64,000 bases of DNA from the NCBI RefSeq assembly GCF_007859855.1, contig NZ_SJPK01000017.1:18244-82243 (forward strand), read 5' to 3'. The position numbers were made by a program, and so were the translations under genes. The notes under the pieces were generated by a model. The model had not been told where the DNA came from. It made no database searches and worked only from the letters and a program-made list of their open reading frames with translations. The number at the start of each line of letters is the position of its first letter. Position 1 is the first letter of the stretch. Of this stretch, positions 1-8,534 are shown one piece after another. The stretch comes from Allorhodopirellula solitaria (lineage in GTDB: Bacteria > Planctomycetota > Planctomycetia > Pirellulales > Pirellulaceae).

Positions 1-1791
1 ATCCGCGGCGATCACCTCAGCAACATTGGTGTAGCTACCCGCCGCCGTGACGGTTGAATTCAGCAACAGCGTGGTCGACTGACCCGCGGCGAGCGAGGGA
101 ATCGTCCATTGTGCGTTGCTCGGGTTGAACGTCCCTGACGCCGGTTCGTTCGATGAGATCGTCAGCCCTGGCGGCAGCGTGTCCTGCACGACGATGTTGG
201 TCGCGTCATCGATTCCGGAGTTCGAAAGAGTCAAGGTAAACGAGACCGGATCACCGACGTTGGGACTGGGTTCAGAAACGGTTTTGTCGAGCGCAAGATT
301 GATCTGTGCTGCTGTCACGACCGCCGAGTCTTGGTCATCTTCGCTCGGATCGGAATTATCCGGCGTGCTGTCGACATCGAACTGGTCAGCGGCCGTGACC
401 TGCGCCGTGTTCGTTTGAGGTGCGTTGCTGGTCAAGAGCCCGGTCAATTCGAGCGTGACGGTTGCACCAGGTGCCAGGCTCGGGATCGTCCAAAGCCCTG
501 TATCGGATGCATAGGTCGACCCTGCCGAAGGTTGATCCGAACTGTACGTAATGCCCGCGGGCAGGTTGTCGGTAACCACCACGTTCGTGGCGGTACTCTC
601 ACCTTCGTTGAGCAGCGTCAAACGAAACGAGACGGGCAAGTTCACGTTCGGATCTGCCGTGATCAGTTCTTTCGAAAGATTCAAATCGATCGGTTCATAG
701 TTATCGAAATCGGCAACGGGAATCAAATTCGGTCCGATCGTACCGATCAAATCCGCGAGCGCATCGTAATTGGGGTCCGCGACGACCTCGAACTCAATCG
801 CACCGATACTCGTCAGGTCCGCCGGACCGCTCGCTCCCGAAGCGGTGGTGAAGTCCGAAAAGGGTACGAATTCCACCGACGTGGGCTGGGTCGTCGTTTG
901 CGGGATATCGAGTGTTGCCGTGCTGCTCAGGGTCAGCGTGCTGCCATTGCCGTCGTCGGTGTAGAGCCGCACGATGGCCGCCCCTGCAGGCAAATCCGCA
1001 CCGATGACCAGGCGCATGCCCGCAGCCTCGCCATTGCTAGTCAAATCGATTCCACCGAGACCATCATCGTTGACGACGGTCGGGTCATCGTCGGCCCCGT
1101 CCCAAATCACAACACGCTGCCCGCCACCGAAACCGTCCGAGCGAACTTGCAAGAGATCCGGTGAGACAGGGTCGTTGACGACCAGGCTGATCGTGCCGAT
1201 ATCACTTGTCTTGTTGACCAGTAGATCTCGCGAGCCACCAATCGCTTCGGGTGCGTCCGCAGTCGACGTCACAGGGACGCCGTCGAGCACTTCATCCGAA
1301 ACGGTCTGCATGGCGCCATCGAATCCATCGATCGTGCGGATCAATTGCCCCGCGACCTGCTCCGCGGTGATCGTGACCGGCGGCGAAACAGCCTGCTGCA
1401 AGGAGACCCCGCTGACGTCCTGGGCCGGTTGCAATACGAAGTACTGACCCGCAGTCAATCGCTCGAACGTGTACCGACCGTCGGCGTCCGTCGGCGTTGT
1501 CGCAACTTGACTGTCGCCACTATCCGGTTCGAACTGCCCATCGCCATCATCGCGGTAAAGCGTCACCGAGGCATTGACAACCTGCTCGCCCGGCGTGAAT
1601 CCGTCACCATTGAAATCGTTGTAGACGAGGCCCGAGAGATTCGCGAGGTCGGTGCCTGCGGCCAGCAACCGGCGATTCTCCAGCGGTTCCAGATGCAGCC
1701 GACGACGGTAGTCGCGGCTGATTCGACGGCGGCGTCGCTTGGTGTTTGCTGTAGCGTGGGGGAACTTTGTCCGTCGGCGTTGGTCCGTCAT
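1..1791 (-). CDS. Giant cell-surface protein with SdrD-B-like and DUF11 repeats (5' part, cut by window edge)
   Basis: The minus-strand frame is open from the ATG at 1791 to the first base of the window (597 codons, no stop), so only the N-terminus is present. The Arg-rich start leads into LEPLENRRLLA at about residues 36-46, a LEPR-XLL type leader seen on exported planctomycete giant proteins. An SdrD-B/Cna-B-like domain follows (LSGLVYNDFNGDG, then DADGRYTFERL, residues about 50-120). A segment of about 250 residues of unknown fold comes next. Then come at least two DUF11-type beta repeats, each with a 'V.V.D.LPAGI.YSS..P..G' pattern and a 'W.IPSLA.G' pattern (about 410-500 and 520-597). 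I infer a secreted adhesin or matrix protein. It could continue for thousands of bases beyond the window. No partner gene is visible here. Confidence 0.85.
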   Translation of the reverse strand, partial: MTDQRRRTKFPHATANTKRRRRRISRDYRRRLHLEPLENRRLLAAGTDLANLSGLVYNDFNGDGFTPGEQVVNASVTLYRDDGDGQFEPDSGDSQVATTPTDADGRYTFERLTAGQYFVLQPAQDVSGVSLQQAVSPPVTITAEQVAGQLIRTIDGFDGAMQTVSDEVLDGVPVTSTADAPEAIGGSRDLLVNKTSDIGTISLVVNDPVSPDLLQVRSDGFGGGQRVVIWDGADDDPTVVNDDGLGGIDLTSNGEAAGMRLVIGADLPAGAAIVRLYTDDGNGSTLTLSSTATLDIPQTTTQPTSVEFVPFSDFTTASGASGPADLTSIGAIEFEVVADPNYDALADLIGTIGPNLIPVADFDNYEPIDLNLSKELITADPNVNLPVSFRLTLLNEGESTATNVVVTDNLPAGITYSSDQPSAGSTYASDTGLWTIPSLAPGATVTLELTGLLTSNAPQTNTAQVTAADQFDVDSTPDNSDPSEDDQDSAVVTAAQINLALDKTVSEPSPNVGDPVSFTLTLSNSGIDDATNIVVQDTLPPGLTISSNEPASGTFNPSNAQWTIPSLAAGQSTTLLLNSTVTAAGSYTNVAEVIAAD

Positions 1792-1897
1792 GGGCTGATT
1801 ATCCTGATTCTCGCGGACTGAGTGATTAGTCAGACTAGGCAAGATAAGAGGATAGCACCGCGCAGAAAAGATGGCGAGTCGGCAGCGTGTCGTCAGC

Positions 1898-2200
1898 TCA
1901 CGACTGCAACTGGCTGATCCAGAGCCGCAAGAAGCGATCGGTGATCACGTAGGATGATTCCTCACGCTCGACCACGTCGCTGACGACGAGGGACTGAGCA
2001 GCCCGCTGGGCATTGGAGGCGGTGCGAAGTCCGTGTATTTGCGGGTGAAATCGGACGAGAACGGCTGCGGCGGTGTTTCGCTGTCAGCCAAACCTCGCAG
2101 AAAGCGTTGTTCGTTCTTGGTCAAGGTTGCCAGTGCTGGGTGTCGATCGGCCCGATCGGATAATGCATCGCCGATCGAAACAGAGGTCTCGATTGGACTC
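1898..2200 (-). pseudogene. Frameshifted remnant of an ATPase C-terminal winged-helix domain
   Basis: Two minus-strand frames together read like the C-terminal winged helix of archaeal-type (COG1672-like) AAA ATPases. One frame has LTKNEQRFLRGLADSE followed by FSSDFTRKY. The next frame has GLRTASNAQRAAQSLV and then SSYVITDRFLRLWISQL before a TGA at 1898-1900. The switch between frames lies near 2040, so one indel separates the halves. The P-loop region that should lie upstream (higher coordinates) is absent, because the DevC-like gene ends at 2340. I read it as decayed debris of a larger gene. The rest of 1792-2339 holds nothing else that I can support. Confidence 0.55.
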
Positions 2201-2339
2201 AGAACATGGACTGCAACAGATGCTTGCGACTCCCCAAAAAGAGAATACGCCACGTGCTTGTGATGTCCGGCCCATTCGCCTGGCCTGCATCCATCGGCCT
2301 GGATGCTTGACCGTTGGCCCTGCGCGTCGTGAGAGACGG

Positions 2340-3506
2340 TTAGAACAAGCTTGCCGGATCGGCGCGAACGAGGTTGCGCAGGGCCAGCAGGCCGCTGATC
2401 AAGCACATCGAGGTGGTCAGTGCGAGCACGGTGATGGCACGCGTGAATGTCAGCCGCATCGGCAGCCCGGAATAACTCTCGAGCATCCAGAACAACGCCA
2501 GTGCCACGAGCACCGCCGGGACGAAGCCAAACCAGGACAGGAATACCGATTGGCGAACGACCACGCCTACAAAGTATCTGTTGGGATAGCCCATCGCCTT
2601 GAGCGTGGCGAACTCGGGCATCGCGTCCTGCAGGCTGGTGTAGAGGATCTGGTAACAGATAATCACACCGACGACGAAACCCATCACGGTGCCGATAAAG
2701 AAGATTGCGCCGACGGGCGTCTGCTCACTCCAAAACTTCCTTTCCTTCTGTTTCAACTCGTCCTTACGAACGACGTTCCAGATACAAGGAGCCAGGTTGG
2801 TCAAACGCTCGGCGACTTGATCGGGGTCGGCGCCTCGCTTGATCCGAAACATCCCCACATCAACGACACCGAGGGGACTGCCGCTTCCGCGAAGTGGGAA
2901 ATACCTGGCAAACTCGCTCTCTCGGATCAGCAGCGAACCTTCGTTGGCAAAGTCCGTTCCGATCGTGACGCTGCCGACGATCCGGATGCGTTTTTCGGCG
3001 AGTTCCACCGTTTGCGGTAGAGGCGAGCCCCGGTGATCGAATTGGAATCCATACCGAGCGCGTGTTTTTCGGTCGATCAACGCCGTCCCCGGTGGCTGGA
3101 GAGACAACCGCTGCTCCTTCAATCCTGGAATCGTCAACCAGCCGGGCGGGTCGGGAACGGAGACCACCCGGATCGGGCGCGCCCGCTCACCGGCAACACG
3201 CACGCGGGCCATCAATCGTTCGATCAGCAGCGCCTCGGCGGCGGAAACGTCGGGATCGGACTCGGCCCGGCGGAGCAGCGAGCGGGCGAATCGCTGGTTC
3301 ACCGGCAGCATGTATCGGGCGGTGCTGGTCGCAACGAGATCACACTCCATCCACTCGATCAGTTGCACGGGGCTATCGAGCAGCGCGTGTCGAAATCCAT
3401 TCTGCGTGAACATCAACACCGCGGCGAACCCGACGCCCGCCGACGCCAGCAGCAGTCGGCGGGGCTCGTGGACGAGATTCTTCCAGGCCAGTGGCGTGCG
3501 GCTCAT
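2340..3506 (-). CDS. DevC-like ABC transporter permease (FtsX family)
   Basis: This 388-residue protein has one N-terminal membrane helix (about residues 15-40), a periplasmic domain of about 220 residues, and three C-terminal helices starting with GAIFFIGTVMGFVVGVII. The helix after that carries 'LYTSLQDAMPEFATLKAMGY', a segment very typical of DevC/MacB-type permeases. Such permeases normally work with a DevA ATPase and a DevB/HlyD adaptor to export lipids or substrates across the envelope. Neither partner is next to it: downstream is only an ATPase fragment of another family. Its ATG overlaps the nrdR stop in an ATGA, so it is translated with nrdR. The substrate is unknown. Confidence 0.85.
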   Translation of the reverse strand: MSRTPLAWKNLVHEPRRLLLASAGVGFAAVLMFTQNGFRHALLDSPVQLIEWMECDLVATSTARYMLPVNQRFARSLLRRAESDPDVSAAEALLIERLMARVRVAGERARPIRVVSVPDPPGWLTIPGLKEQRLSLQPPGTALIDRKTRARYGFQFDHRGSPLPQTVELAEKRIRIVGSVTIGTDFANEGSLLIRESEFARYFPLRGSGSPLGVVDVGMFRIKRGADPDQVAERLTNLAPCIWNVVRKDELKQKERKFWSEQTPVGAIFFIGTVMGFVVGVIICYQILYTSLQDAMPEFATLKAMGYPNRYFVGVVVRQSVFLSWFGFVPAVLVALALFWMLESYSGLPMRLTFTRAITVLALTTSMCLISGLLALRNLVRADPASLF

Positions 3507-4063
3507 GAGCCGTTTCGCTGGGCGCGGGAATGTCGTTTGAATTTTTCCTTCACCGGTGGCTCGTCTTCTGGGTCATCAGCGACCGGGGGGACCTCAACCT
3601 GATCGTCGCCCGCGACTTGCTGCAGCCCAGTGATCATTCGCAGGAAATCCGTGGCCCCGGAGAACTCGCGGTACACGCTAGCGAATCGGATGTAGGCGAC
3701 CTCGTCGACATCGGCGAGAAAACGCAGCACCACCTCGCCGATTTTTTGAGCCGGGATTTCGAAATCAAACTCGGCATAGATCGCGGCTTCGATCTGCTGC
3801 ACGGTCGCTTCGATTGTTTCGCTCGCCACGGAGCGTTTGGAGCAAGCTCGCTCGATGCCACGGCGGATTTTTTCGCGATCAAAGGGCTCTCGGGTTTCGT
3901 CGCCTTTGACAACCCGCACATTGAGCGCCTCGATATGCTCCATCGTCACGAATCGCCGCCCACACTCCTGGCAGACCCGTTTCCTGCGCACCCGATAGCC
4001 GGCCTGGGCGGAGCGGGAATCGAGCACTTTGTCGTTATCGGAGTGGCAAAACGGGCAACGCAT
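3503..4063 (-). CDS. nrdR: Transcriptional repressor NrdR
   Basis: NrdR is a zinc-ribbon/ATP-cone repressor of ribonucleotide reductase genes that senses ATP/dATP. The protein starts MRCPFCHSDNDKVLDSR and the ribbon cysteines are C3, C6, C31 and C34. The ATP-cone follows (VRVVKGDETREPFDREKI through VAYIRFASVYREF). I chose the ATG at 4063 because the family always begins MxCPxC; the longer upstream frame has no family similarity. The product is 186 residues, about 30 longer than usual, with an acidic then basic C-terminal tail (from about residue 148) that is not part of the family core. No ribonucleotide reductase gene is in the window, so its targets lie elsewhere. It overlaps the permease gene downstream by 4 bases. 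Confidence 0.95.
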   Translation of the reverse strand: MRCPFCHSDNDKVLDSRSAQAGYRVRRKRVCQECGRRFVTMEHIEALNVRVVKGDETREPFDREKIRRGIERACSKRSVASETIEATVQQIEAAIYAEFDFEIPAQKIGEVVLRFLADVDEVAYIRFASVYREFSGATDFLRMITGLQQVAGDDQVEVPPVADDPEDEPPVKEKFKRHSRAQRNGS

Positions 4064-4290
4064 GGCGGCGACGGGAGAGAGTAGGGTGGGGCAGAGCAGG
4101 GGAGCGTTGGGTGCTCCTAGCCCAACGGACGAGTGATTTCGCGATCGGAAAATTCGCGGTCGATGTCGAGAGCGGAACACCGGTTGCGGAAGAAAATCGG
4201 GACACTCACGATTTCCTCCGCCCTGTGTTATATTCGATCCTGCCGTATTTCCCCATGGCAACACCGACCGATCTGGAAAAGCGACCTACC

Positions 4291-4947
4291 ATGAGTGAAT
4301 CAGAGCCTCTCGACCCAACCGCCGACGACCAACGACGGGGCGGCCCGCCCCCAGGCCCTGCGTCGAATCCGCCGCCCGCGGACCGGGCACACCCGCTGGA
4401 ACACGAATCCCCACGCGATCGATTTGAGAAACACGTCGCCAACCACCGCGATTCGCACGACGATCATGATCCCGAGGAGACCTTGTGGAGCGGCGGATAT
4501 AGCCCGAAAGCCATGACCGGGTGGTGGATCGTCCTGGTTGTGATCACGATCGCGCTGCTGGTGGCCTGTTTCATGTTCAGCCAATTGCCCCTTACTGTCG
4601 CACTGGGCATCATTGTGCTGCTCTGGGTTTTGGTCGCTGCGAACTACGCCCGCATGCGATTGGGGTATCATTACGAACTGACGAGCCAGCGATTCATTCA
4701 CAAGACGGGGCTGCTTACCCGCCGGAGCGATCGTGTGGAAGTAATCGATATCGACGACGTCAGCTACGAGCAGGGCCCTGTGCAACGACTCTTGGGTGTG
4801 GGCTCGATCCTGATCACGAGTTCGGATCGCAGCGACCCGGAACTCAAATTGCTCGGTATTGATCGAGTCAGTCAAGTCGCGGGTTTGATCGACGATGTCC
4901 GGCGCAAGGAGCGCCGTCGTCGCAGCCTGCATATTGAATCCATTTGA
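4291..4947 (+). CDS. Membrane protein with bacterial PH domain (DUF304/bPH2-like)
   Basis: The 218-residue product has a Pro/Asp-rich cytoplasmic N-terminus of about 70 residues. Two adjacent membrane helices follow (WWIVLVVITIALLVACFMF and LTVALGIIVLLWVLVAANY). A compact PH-like domain comes last (YHYELTSQRFIHKTGLLTRR, then IDIDDVSYEQGPVQRLLGVG and ILITSSDRSDPELKLLGID), which matches the YdbT/DUF304 pattern. I chose ATG 4291, which has GGAAAA about ten bases upstream; ATG 4255 in the same frame would add 12 residues. It is divergent from nrdR across about 230 bases that must hold both promoters. Function is unknown; homologues are envelope-associated membrane proteins. Confidence 0.8.
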   Translation: MSESEPLDPTADDQRRGGPPPGPASNPPPADRAHPLEHESPRDRFEKHVANHRDSHDDHDPEETLWSGGYSPKAMTGWWIVLVVITIALLVACFMFSQLPLTVALGIIVLLWVLVAANYARMRLGYHYELTSQRFIHKTGLLTRRSDRVEVIDIDDVSYEQGPVQRLLGVGSILITSSDRSDPELKLLGIDRVSQVAGLIDDVRRKERRRRSLHIESI

Positions 4948-4987
4948 GCGAAGCTCCCGTTTTCTTTCGCCTGATACGAGCGCAAAC

Positions 4988-5389
4988 ATGACCGCATGGT
5001 TTGTCAAACGCGAAAACGAAGAGGTTGGGCCTCTCCGGCCCGCCGATTTGTTGGATCTCGTCCGTGACGGGAGCGTGCGTCCTGAAACGATGATCCGCAA
5101 GAACGATTCCTCGTGGTTCTCCGCCGATAGCGTGGGGGGACTGTTCGAAGCGGCCCGCCGGCCGACGATCGAGCACTATTGCCCGCACTGCGAGAACGTC
5201 CGCGTCGCCGCGCCGCCGTCGACCTGTCCCAAGTGCGACCAGAATTTAACGAACACCCGCCAGCGAATCATTGAGAATTCGCTGAGCAAATCCAGTCGCA
5301 CGACCAAGGAGCCAGGTGCCTCCCAAGGCCCCGCACTCTCCGCCCGCCGCTGGCTGCAAAAGCGGGTTGGCAAAGACTCGTCGAACTGA
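4988..5389 (+). CDS. GYF_2-domain protein with a CxxC...CxxC zinc ribbon
   Basis: The 133-residue protein begins MTAWFVKRENEEVGPL, and then RPADLLDLVRDGSVRPETMIRK leads to SWFSADSVGGLF. This is the GYF_2 (PF14237) pattern common in planctomycete proteins and thought to bind Pro-rich peptides. It is followed by a small zinc ribbon (YCPHCENVR...TCPKCDQ, about residues 63-83). The C-terminus is basic and Ser-rich without a membrane segment. It starts 40 bases after the PH-domain gene on the same strand and may be cotranscribed with it. The real start is the ATG at 4988; the frame upstream of it is fortuitous. Confidence 0.8.
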   Translation: MTAWFVKRENEEVGPLRPADLLDLVRDGSVRPETMIRKNDSSWFSADSVGGLFEAARRPTIEHYCPHCENVRVAAPPSTCPKCDQNLTNTRQRIIENSLSKSSRTTKEPGASQGPALSARRWLQKRVGKDSSN

Positions 5390-6121
5390 GCAATGCGGGA
5401 ACAGTCCACGTGGTGGTGGACGAGGCAACAAGCTCCGTACGAACAAATCGACTTCTCGAAAAAGTCAAGCAATCGACCGCGAGGAACACCCGGGCCGCAA
5501 AACCCTGGCGACCCATTCCATCGTACGCATTCGATCGGAACAGCCAAGGAGAAAATGCCTGTCCGCTGCTGTCGCTACAGCATTTGTCAAATTCGCTCTC
5601 ACACGGCCCCACCGGATCAGATTGTTCGTTAATCGACACGGGCGAGAGAAATTCATCGCCACCAACTGACACTACTCAGCCGTTTGCGGATTTCCTCGCG
5701 TTTGATAGGCCCCCCCAGCAATGCCATGTTTCTAGGCAGTTGCGATTCCGCCGCTAGCAACTGCTGCATCTTTGGTGCGCACGCGGTGCCAACCGGATAT
5801 CAGTCAACGGAGATTCTCAGTCGCAAACTTCACTAGCCAATCGAAAGTGCATGGGGGGCGTCCGGCGCCGTTGACTATCGGATAAGGGGGGGGGCAGCGC
5901 ACCGTGTTGAAATAGGGTTTCCGTTGGACCAAATGTCCCGCTGCCATGTGGCATCGTTGTTGCTCGGACGTGCTAATGCCCACGAGCGATCCATGCACCA
6001 GCACGAAAAGGCATTCCCTCTTTTGCGATACCTCAAGCTTCAAAACACCGGTCCGAAGATCAATCAAACTGTGAGATCCTCCCGTTGGAATTCCGATGTA
6101 GCGAAACTCTCGCGCTGTGTT
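5390..6121 (+). other. Intergenic stretch with a G9 homopolymer
   Basis: I see no supported gene in these 732 bases. Short frames on both strands lack domain patterns. The stretch contains a run of nine G at 5886-5894. A same-frame extension upstream of the DUF1573 gene begins at 5924, but the signal peptide starts only at 6122. Base composition is mixed, marking the left edge of the accessory region. Confidence 0.5.
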
Positions 6122-7138
6122 ATGTTTCTGCTGTTACTGCTGTTACTGCTGTCCGGAAATGGCCGTGCTAGCGCGCAGGAACTCGCGCCACACGTCTTTG
6201 ATGTCACGACATCGAAACTCCTCAACGGCGGTGCTGTCCAGATTGATCTGGGAAATCTAGCTTCAGGCACAACGACGAAACTTGACTTAGAAATAACGAA
6301 CGATCAACCTACAACAGTATCGGTTTCGTTCCGAGCAGCATCGTGCGGTTGTACCAGCGCAGAGCCGAGTGAACTCGTCATAGCGTCCGGCGAAACACGT
6401 GATCTTAAGGTCAGCGTCAAAAGTAATCGGTCTGACGGCGTTACGTCAATCGTTACCCTCAGTCTCCATGTCAGTCGTGAAGGCGAACTGGCGTTTGCGA
6501 GACGTGTCGCGATTCGCTTCGCCTCGCGGACTGACTACAGCCTGACACTCAAGAATCCGGTATCTCGGTTCATCGCTGGGGTTGATGATTCGGTCTCAAC
6601 GGAAATCGTTGTTGATAGCTTCTACGGAAAATCCCTGGAAGGTCTGGAAGTTCGATGTAGTCTCGCTGACTGCGAATTGACAAAGGTCTCTAACACCTCG
6701 AACGGGAAACTGTTGTATCTTGCTAAGTTGAAAGGTCTCACTGACTCTAGCATGAGCCGGGTCGGCGAAGTCCGCCTTGTTCGCGCCGATGAGACGAAAG
6801 AGAAGACGTTAGCTCGAGCCAAAGTATACATACGTGCCGTAGAACCCATCAGCGCTTATCCCCGCGTGCTTACATTGCCTCACGACCGTTTGACAATTGT
6901 CTTCGCGGAGGGTCTGTCCTTGGGTCGAACGATAGTGCTTCGCTGTGAGAAGGGTGGACCAGTCATAGCTGAGCCTACTCAGATAGGAAAGAGAATTGTA
7001 AGTTTTGATAGAATCAGCATCCCGAATGACTGCCAAGCGATAAGTGTCGTTAACGAGGCCACGGATACTACGTTGGCACAAATTCCAGTTAAAAGGACGC
7101 CAAGATTTTCTCCGTCAATCGAGGGCCCCACGAAATGA
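6122..7138 (+). CDS. Exported DUF1573-type protein
   Basis: The chosen ATG begins a clear signal peptide, with eight consecutive leucines and then SGNGRASAQE. The first mature domain carries 'NLASGTTTKLDLEITND' and 'RAASCGCTSAEPSELVIASGE' (about residues 30-100), the SCGCT hallmark of DUF1573 Ig-like domains. The remaining 230 residues are beta-rich without a family I can name. The product is 338 residues. An in-frame ATG at 5924 would put 66 extra residues before the signal peptide, so I reject it. Its stop overlaps the next gene in an ATGA, which suggests the two secreted proteins are made together. DUF1573 proteins are very common in planctomycetes, and their role is not established. Confidence 0.75.
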   Translation: MFLLLLLLLLSGNGRASAQELAPHVFDVTTSKLLNGGAVQIDLGNLASGTTTKLDLEITNDQPTTVSVSFRAASCGCTSAEPSELVIASGETRDLKVSVKSNRSDGVTSIVTLSLHVSREGELAFARRVAIRFASRTDYSLTLKNPVSRFIAGVDDSVSTEIVVDSFYGKSLEGLEVRCSLADCELTKVSNTSNGKLLYLAKLKGLTDSSMSRVGEVRLVRADETKEKTLARAKVYIRAVEPISAYPRVLTLPHDRLTIVFAEGLSLGRTIVLRCEKGGPVIAEPTQIGKRIVSFDRISIPNDCQAISVVNEATDTTLAQIPVKRTPRFSPSIEGPTK

Positions 7139-8130
7139 TGCACGCCAACCAACCAAATCCCCCACTGTTCCTGATCGTCATCTGCTTGACCTTACTCGCT
7201 GGGGAGCCTGCGTGCCCGATTGCTTGGGCGGACGAACCCCAGCAGCCATTGGATTCCAAGTGGAGCCCGTTGGTTGACATCAGCAAAGCCGAGTTCAGCC
7301 AATTGCCAAAGGTGGATTCGCAGTACATCACGGATAGAGTGGCACGGAATCGGGATGTGCTCATCAAAGGTGCGTTCGACTATACGTTAACGATGAAGCG
7401 CGCCGGGCAAATCAAGAATGAATTTGAACAGTCCGGGGTGTTTTCATTTGATGAGGAAACACAGAGAGTTCTGCACGTGCATCAGGATCGCACCAATCTG
7501 CCCGCAGGACGGGAACGCACCTCCACTGGCCCGGTCGATCGTCCTGCGATCAATACGGTCGTCCGGAAAGCGATCTTGAGGGTTGGCGACCAAGTGGAAA
7601 CGGCTGTTTTTGAAGCTGGTCAGTTTTCTTCCCGATCAACGTTTTATCAACCGCAAACACACGACGTGGACCTCTATCCGTTTCACATCCAAACTCTGGG
7701 ACTCGCCTTCTATGGCGATATCCGCACAAAACGTTCCAGCCATGAAGTCCTTGCCTCCTATAGCAACTGGCCACCGTTTCGCGTTCTGGTGGGCAGGCGA
7801 GACGAGTCGACCTACATTTCGCTTGGGACCAGAATCACTTTTGATAAGCAACACGAATTTTGGCCAACGAGTCATTTGTCGGTGTACCCAACTGGGCGAA
7901 AGGATGGCGAATTCATTTATGAAACAATCTCCCAATGCACGACGACTCTCGTTTCCGTCAGTGGATTGTCGCTTCCGTCCCTGGTCGTTTACAAAGCTGC
8001 TAAGAAACCGACAATGACGATTCAACTCAAGTGGCGCTCGGTGAACGATGATGCAAAACTGAGCTTGCTCGACCAAGATGTCTTCATCCCAAACACAATT
8101 TCTCTCCTCGAAGAACTGGATCAAAACTGA
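7135..8130 (+). CDS. Secreted protein of unknown function
   Basis: This 331-residue product starts with a signal peptide (LFLIVICLTLLAGEPACPIAWA, cleavage near residue 32). The mature part is mixed alpha/beta and contains no repeat, motif or cofactor site that I recognise. It has some resemblance in style to planctomycete 'outer-membrane lipoprotein carrier-like' secreted proteins, but I see no decisive motif. Translation is coupled to the DUF1573 gene through a 4-base overlap, and codon use is similar in both. The two genes point toward the group II intron and IS debris that follows. Confidence 0.7.
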   Translation: MMHANQPNPPLFLIVICLTLLAGEPACPIAWADEPQQPLDSKWSPLVDISKAEFSQLPKVDSQYITDRVARNRDVLIKGAFDYTLTMKRAGQIKNEFEQSGVFSFDEETQRVLHVHQDRTNLPAGRERTSTGPVDRPAINTVVRKAILRVGDQVETAVFEAGQFSSRSTFYQPQTHDVDLYPFHIQTLGLAFYGDIRTKRSSHEVLASYSNWPPFRVLVGRRDESTYISLGTRITFDKQHEFWPTSHLSVYPTGRKDGEFIYETISQCTTTLVSVSGLSLPSLVVYKAAKKPTMTIQLKWRSVNDDAKLSLLDQDVFIPNTISLLEELDQN

Positions 8131-8353
8131 TTTGCAAGCTCGTGATTTTCGTGATTTCCATTCCTGTGCTTTTCAACTTGGCGTTGGGTAACGACCGCTT
8201 GTATGAGCATTCACGCAGAAGGACTGATTGTCTCGAGATGCATTGACATTGATTGCGAATTTGAGCCCTACCTCGATGGTTCTTCTCGGAACTTAGTGGC
8301 AGGCATCCAGGATGTTGGATTTTTGAGGCATAGGCTCCTGCGTCCAGTGAGCG

Positions 8354-8383
8354 AAAAACGGATGCCCGGCAAGGGCTCATCCG
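8354..8383 (-). terminator. Rho-independent terminator-like hairpin
   Basis: On the minus strand the stem CGGAT..GCCC pairs with GGGC..ATCCG around a TTGCC loop, with a two-base bulge, and is directly followed by TTTTT. On the plus strand the hairpin is not followed by a T run. It lies just downstream of the intron fragment read on the same strand. No intact minus-strand gene ends here, so it may be inherited from a lost gene. Confidence 0.5.
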
Positions 8384-8410
8384 ACGGAAGCGTGCGCCCG
8401 AGGTTTTCAA

Positions 8411-8484
8411 GGATCGCGGTAGGGACGGCTGTTGCCAGCCGCCCCCCGCACAGATCCGTACGTGAGCCTTGACTCATACGGCTC
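8411..8484 (-). ncRNA. Group II intron 3' end (domains V and VI) remnant
   Basis: On the minus strand from 8484 the sequence reads GAGCCGTATGAG, a short loop, then CTCACGTACGGATC. This is the domain V hairpin of bacterial group II introns, with the AGC triad in GAGCCGT pairing to ACGGATC. It is 32 rather than the usual 34 bases, and its terminal loop is not a standard GNRA loop. Directly 3' lies a second hairpin, CGGCTG-GCAA-CAGCCG extended by GGG/CCC pairs, in the position and shape of domain VI. No reverse transcriptase frame or domains I-IV are present upstream; an ISKra4 transposase fragment occupies that space. I call it a truncated, inactive intron tail. Confidence 0.7.
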
Positions 8485-8534
8485 CTCCGTCGGGTCAAAC
8501 GATCGCGACACATCGTGTCGCTACCTGTCGTGAT

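Noticed and set aside
331..1164. Plus-strand frame of 277 codons
   Set aside because: It is antisense to the DUF11 surface-protein gene, Arg/Gln-rich and without any family pattern.
4111..4290. Longer N-terminus for the PH-domain protein
   Set aside because: It would overlap the nrdR promoter region and adds residues without similarity; ATG 4291 has the better ribosome site.
5393..5757. Small plus-strand genes after the GYF protein
   Set aside because: No ribosome site, signal or domain pattern; amino-acid composition is that of random GC-rich sequence.
5886..5894. G9 tract as a phase-variation switch
   Set aside because: It lies outside the supported coding region and about 230 bases before the signal-peptide start, so a switch effect cannot be argued from sequence alone.
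7950..8400. attC sites near the plus-strand secreted-protein pair
   Set aside because: I could not find AAC/GTT cores with the two-bulge paired arms there, so those two genes are not claimed as cassettes.
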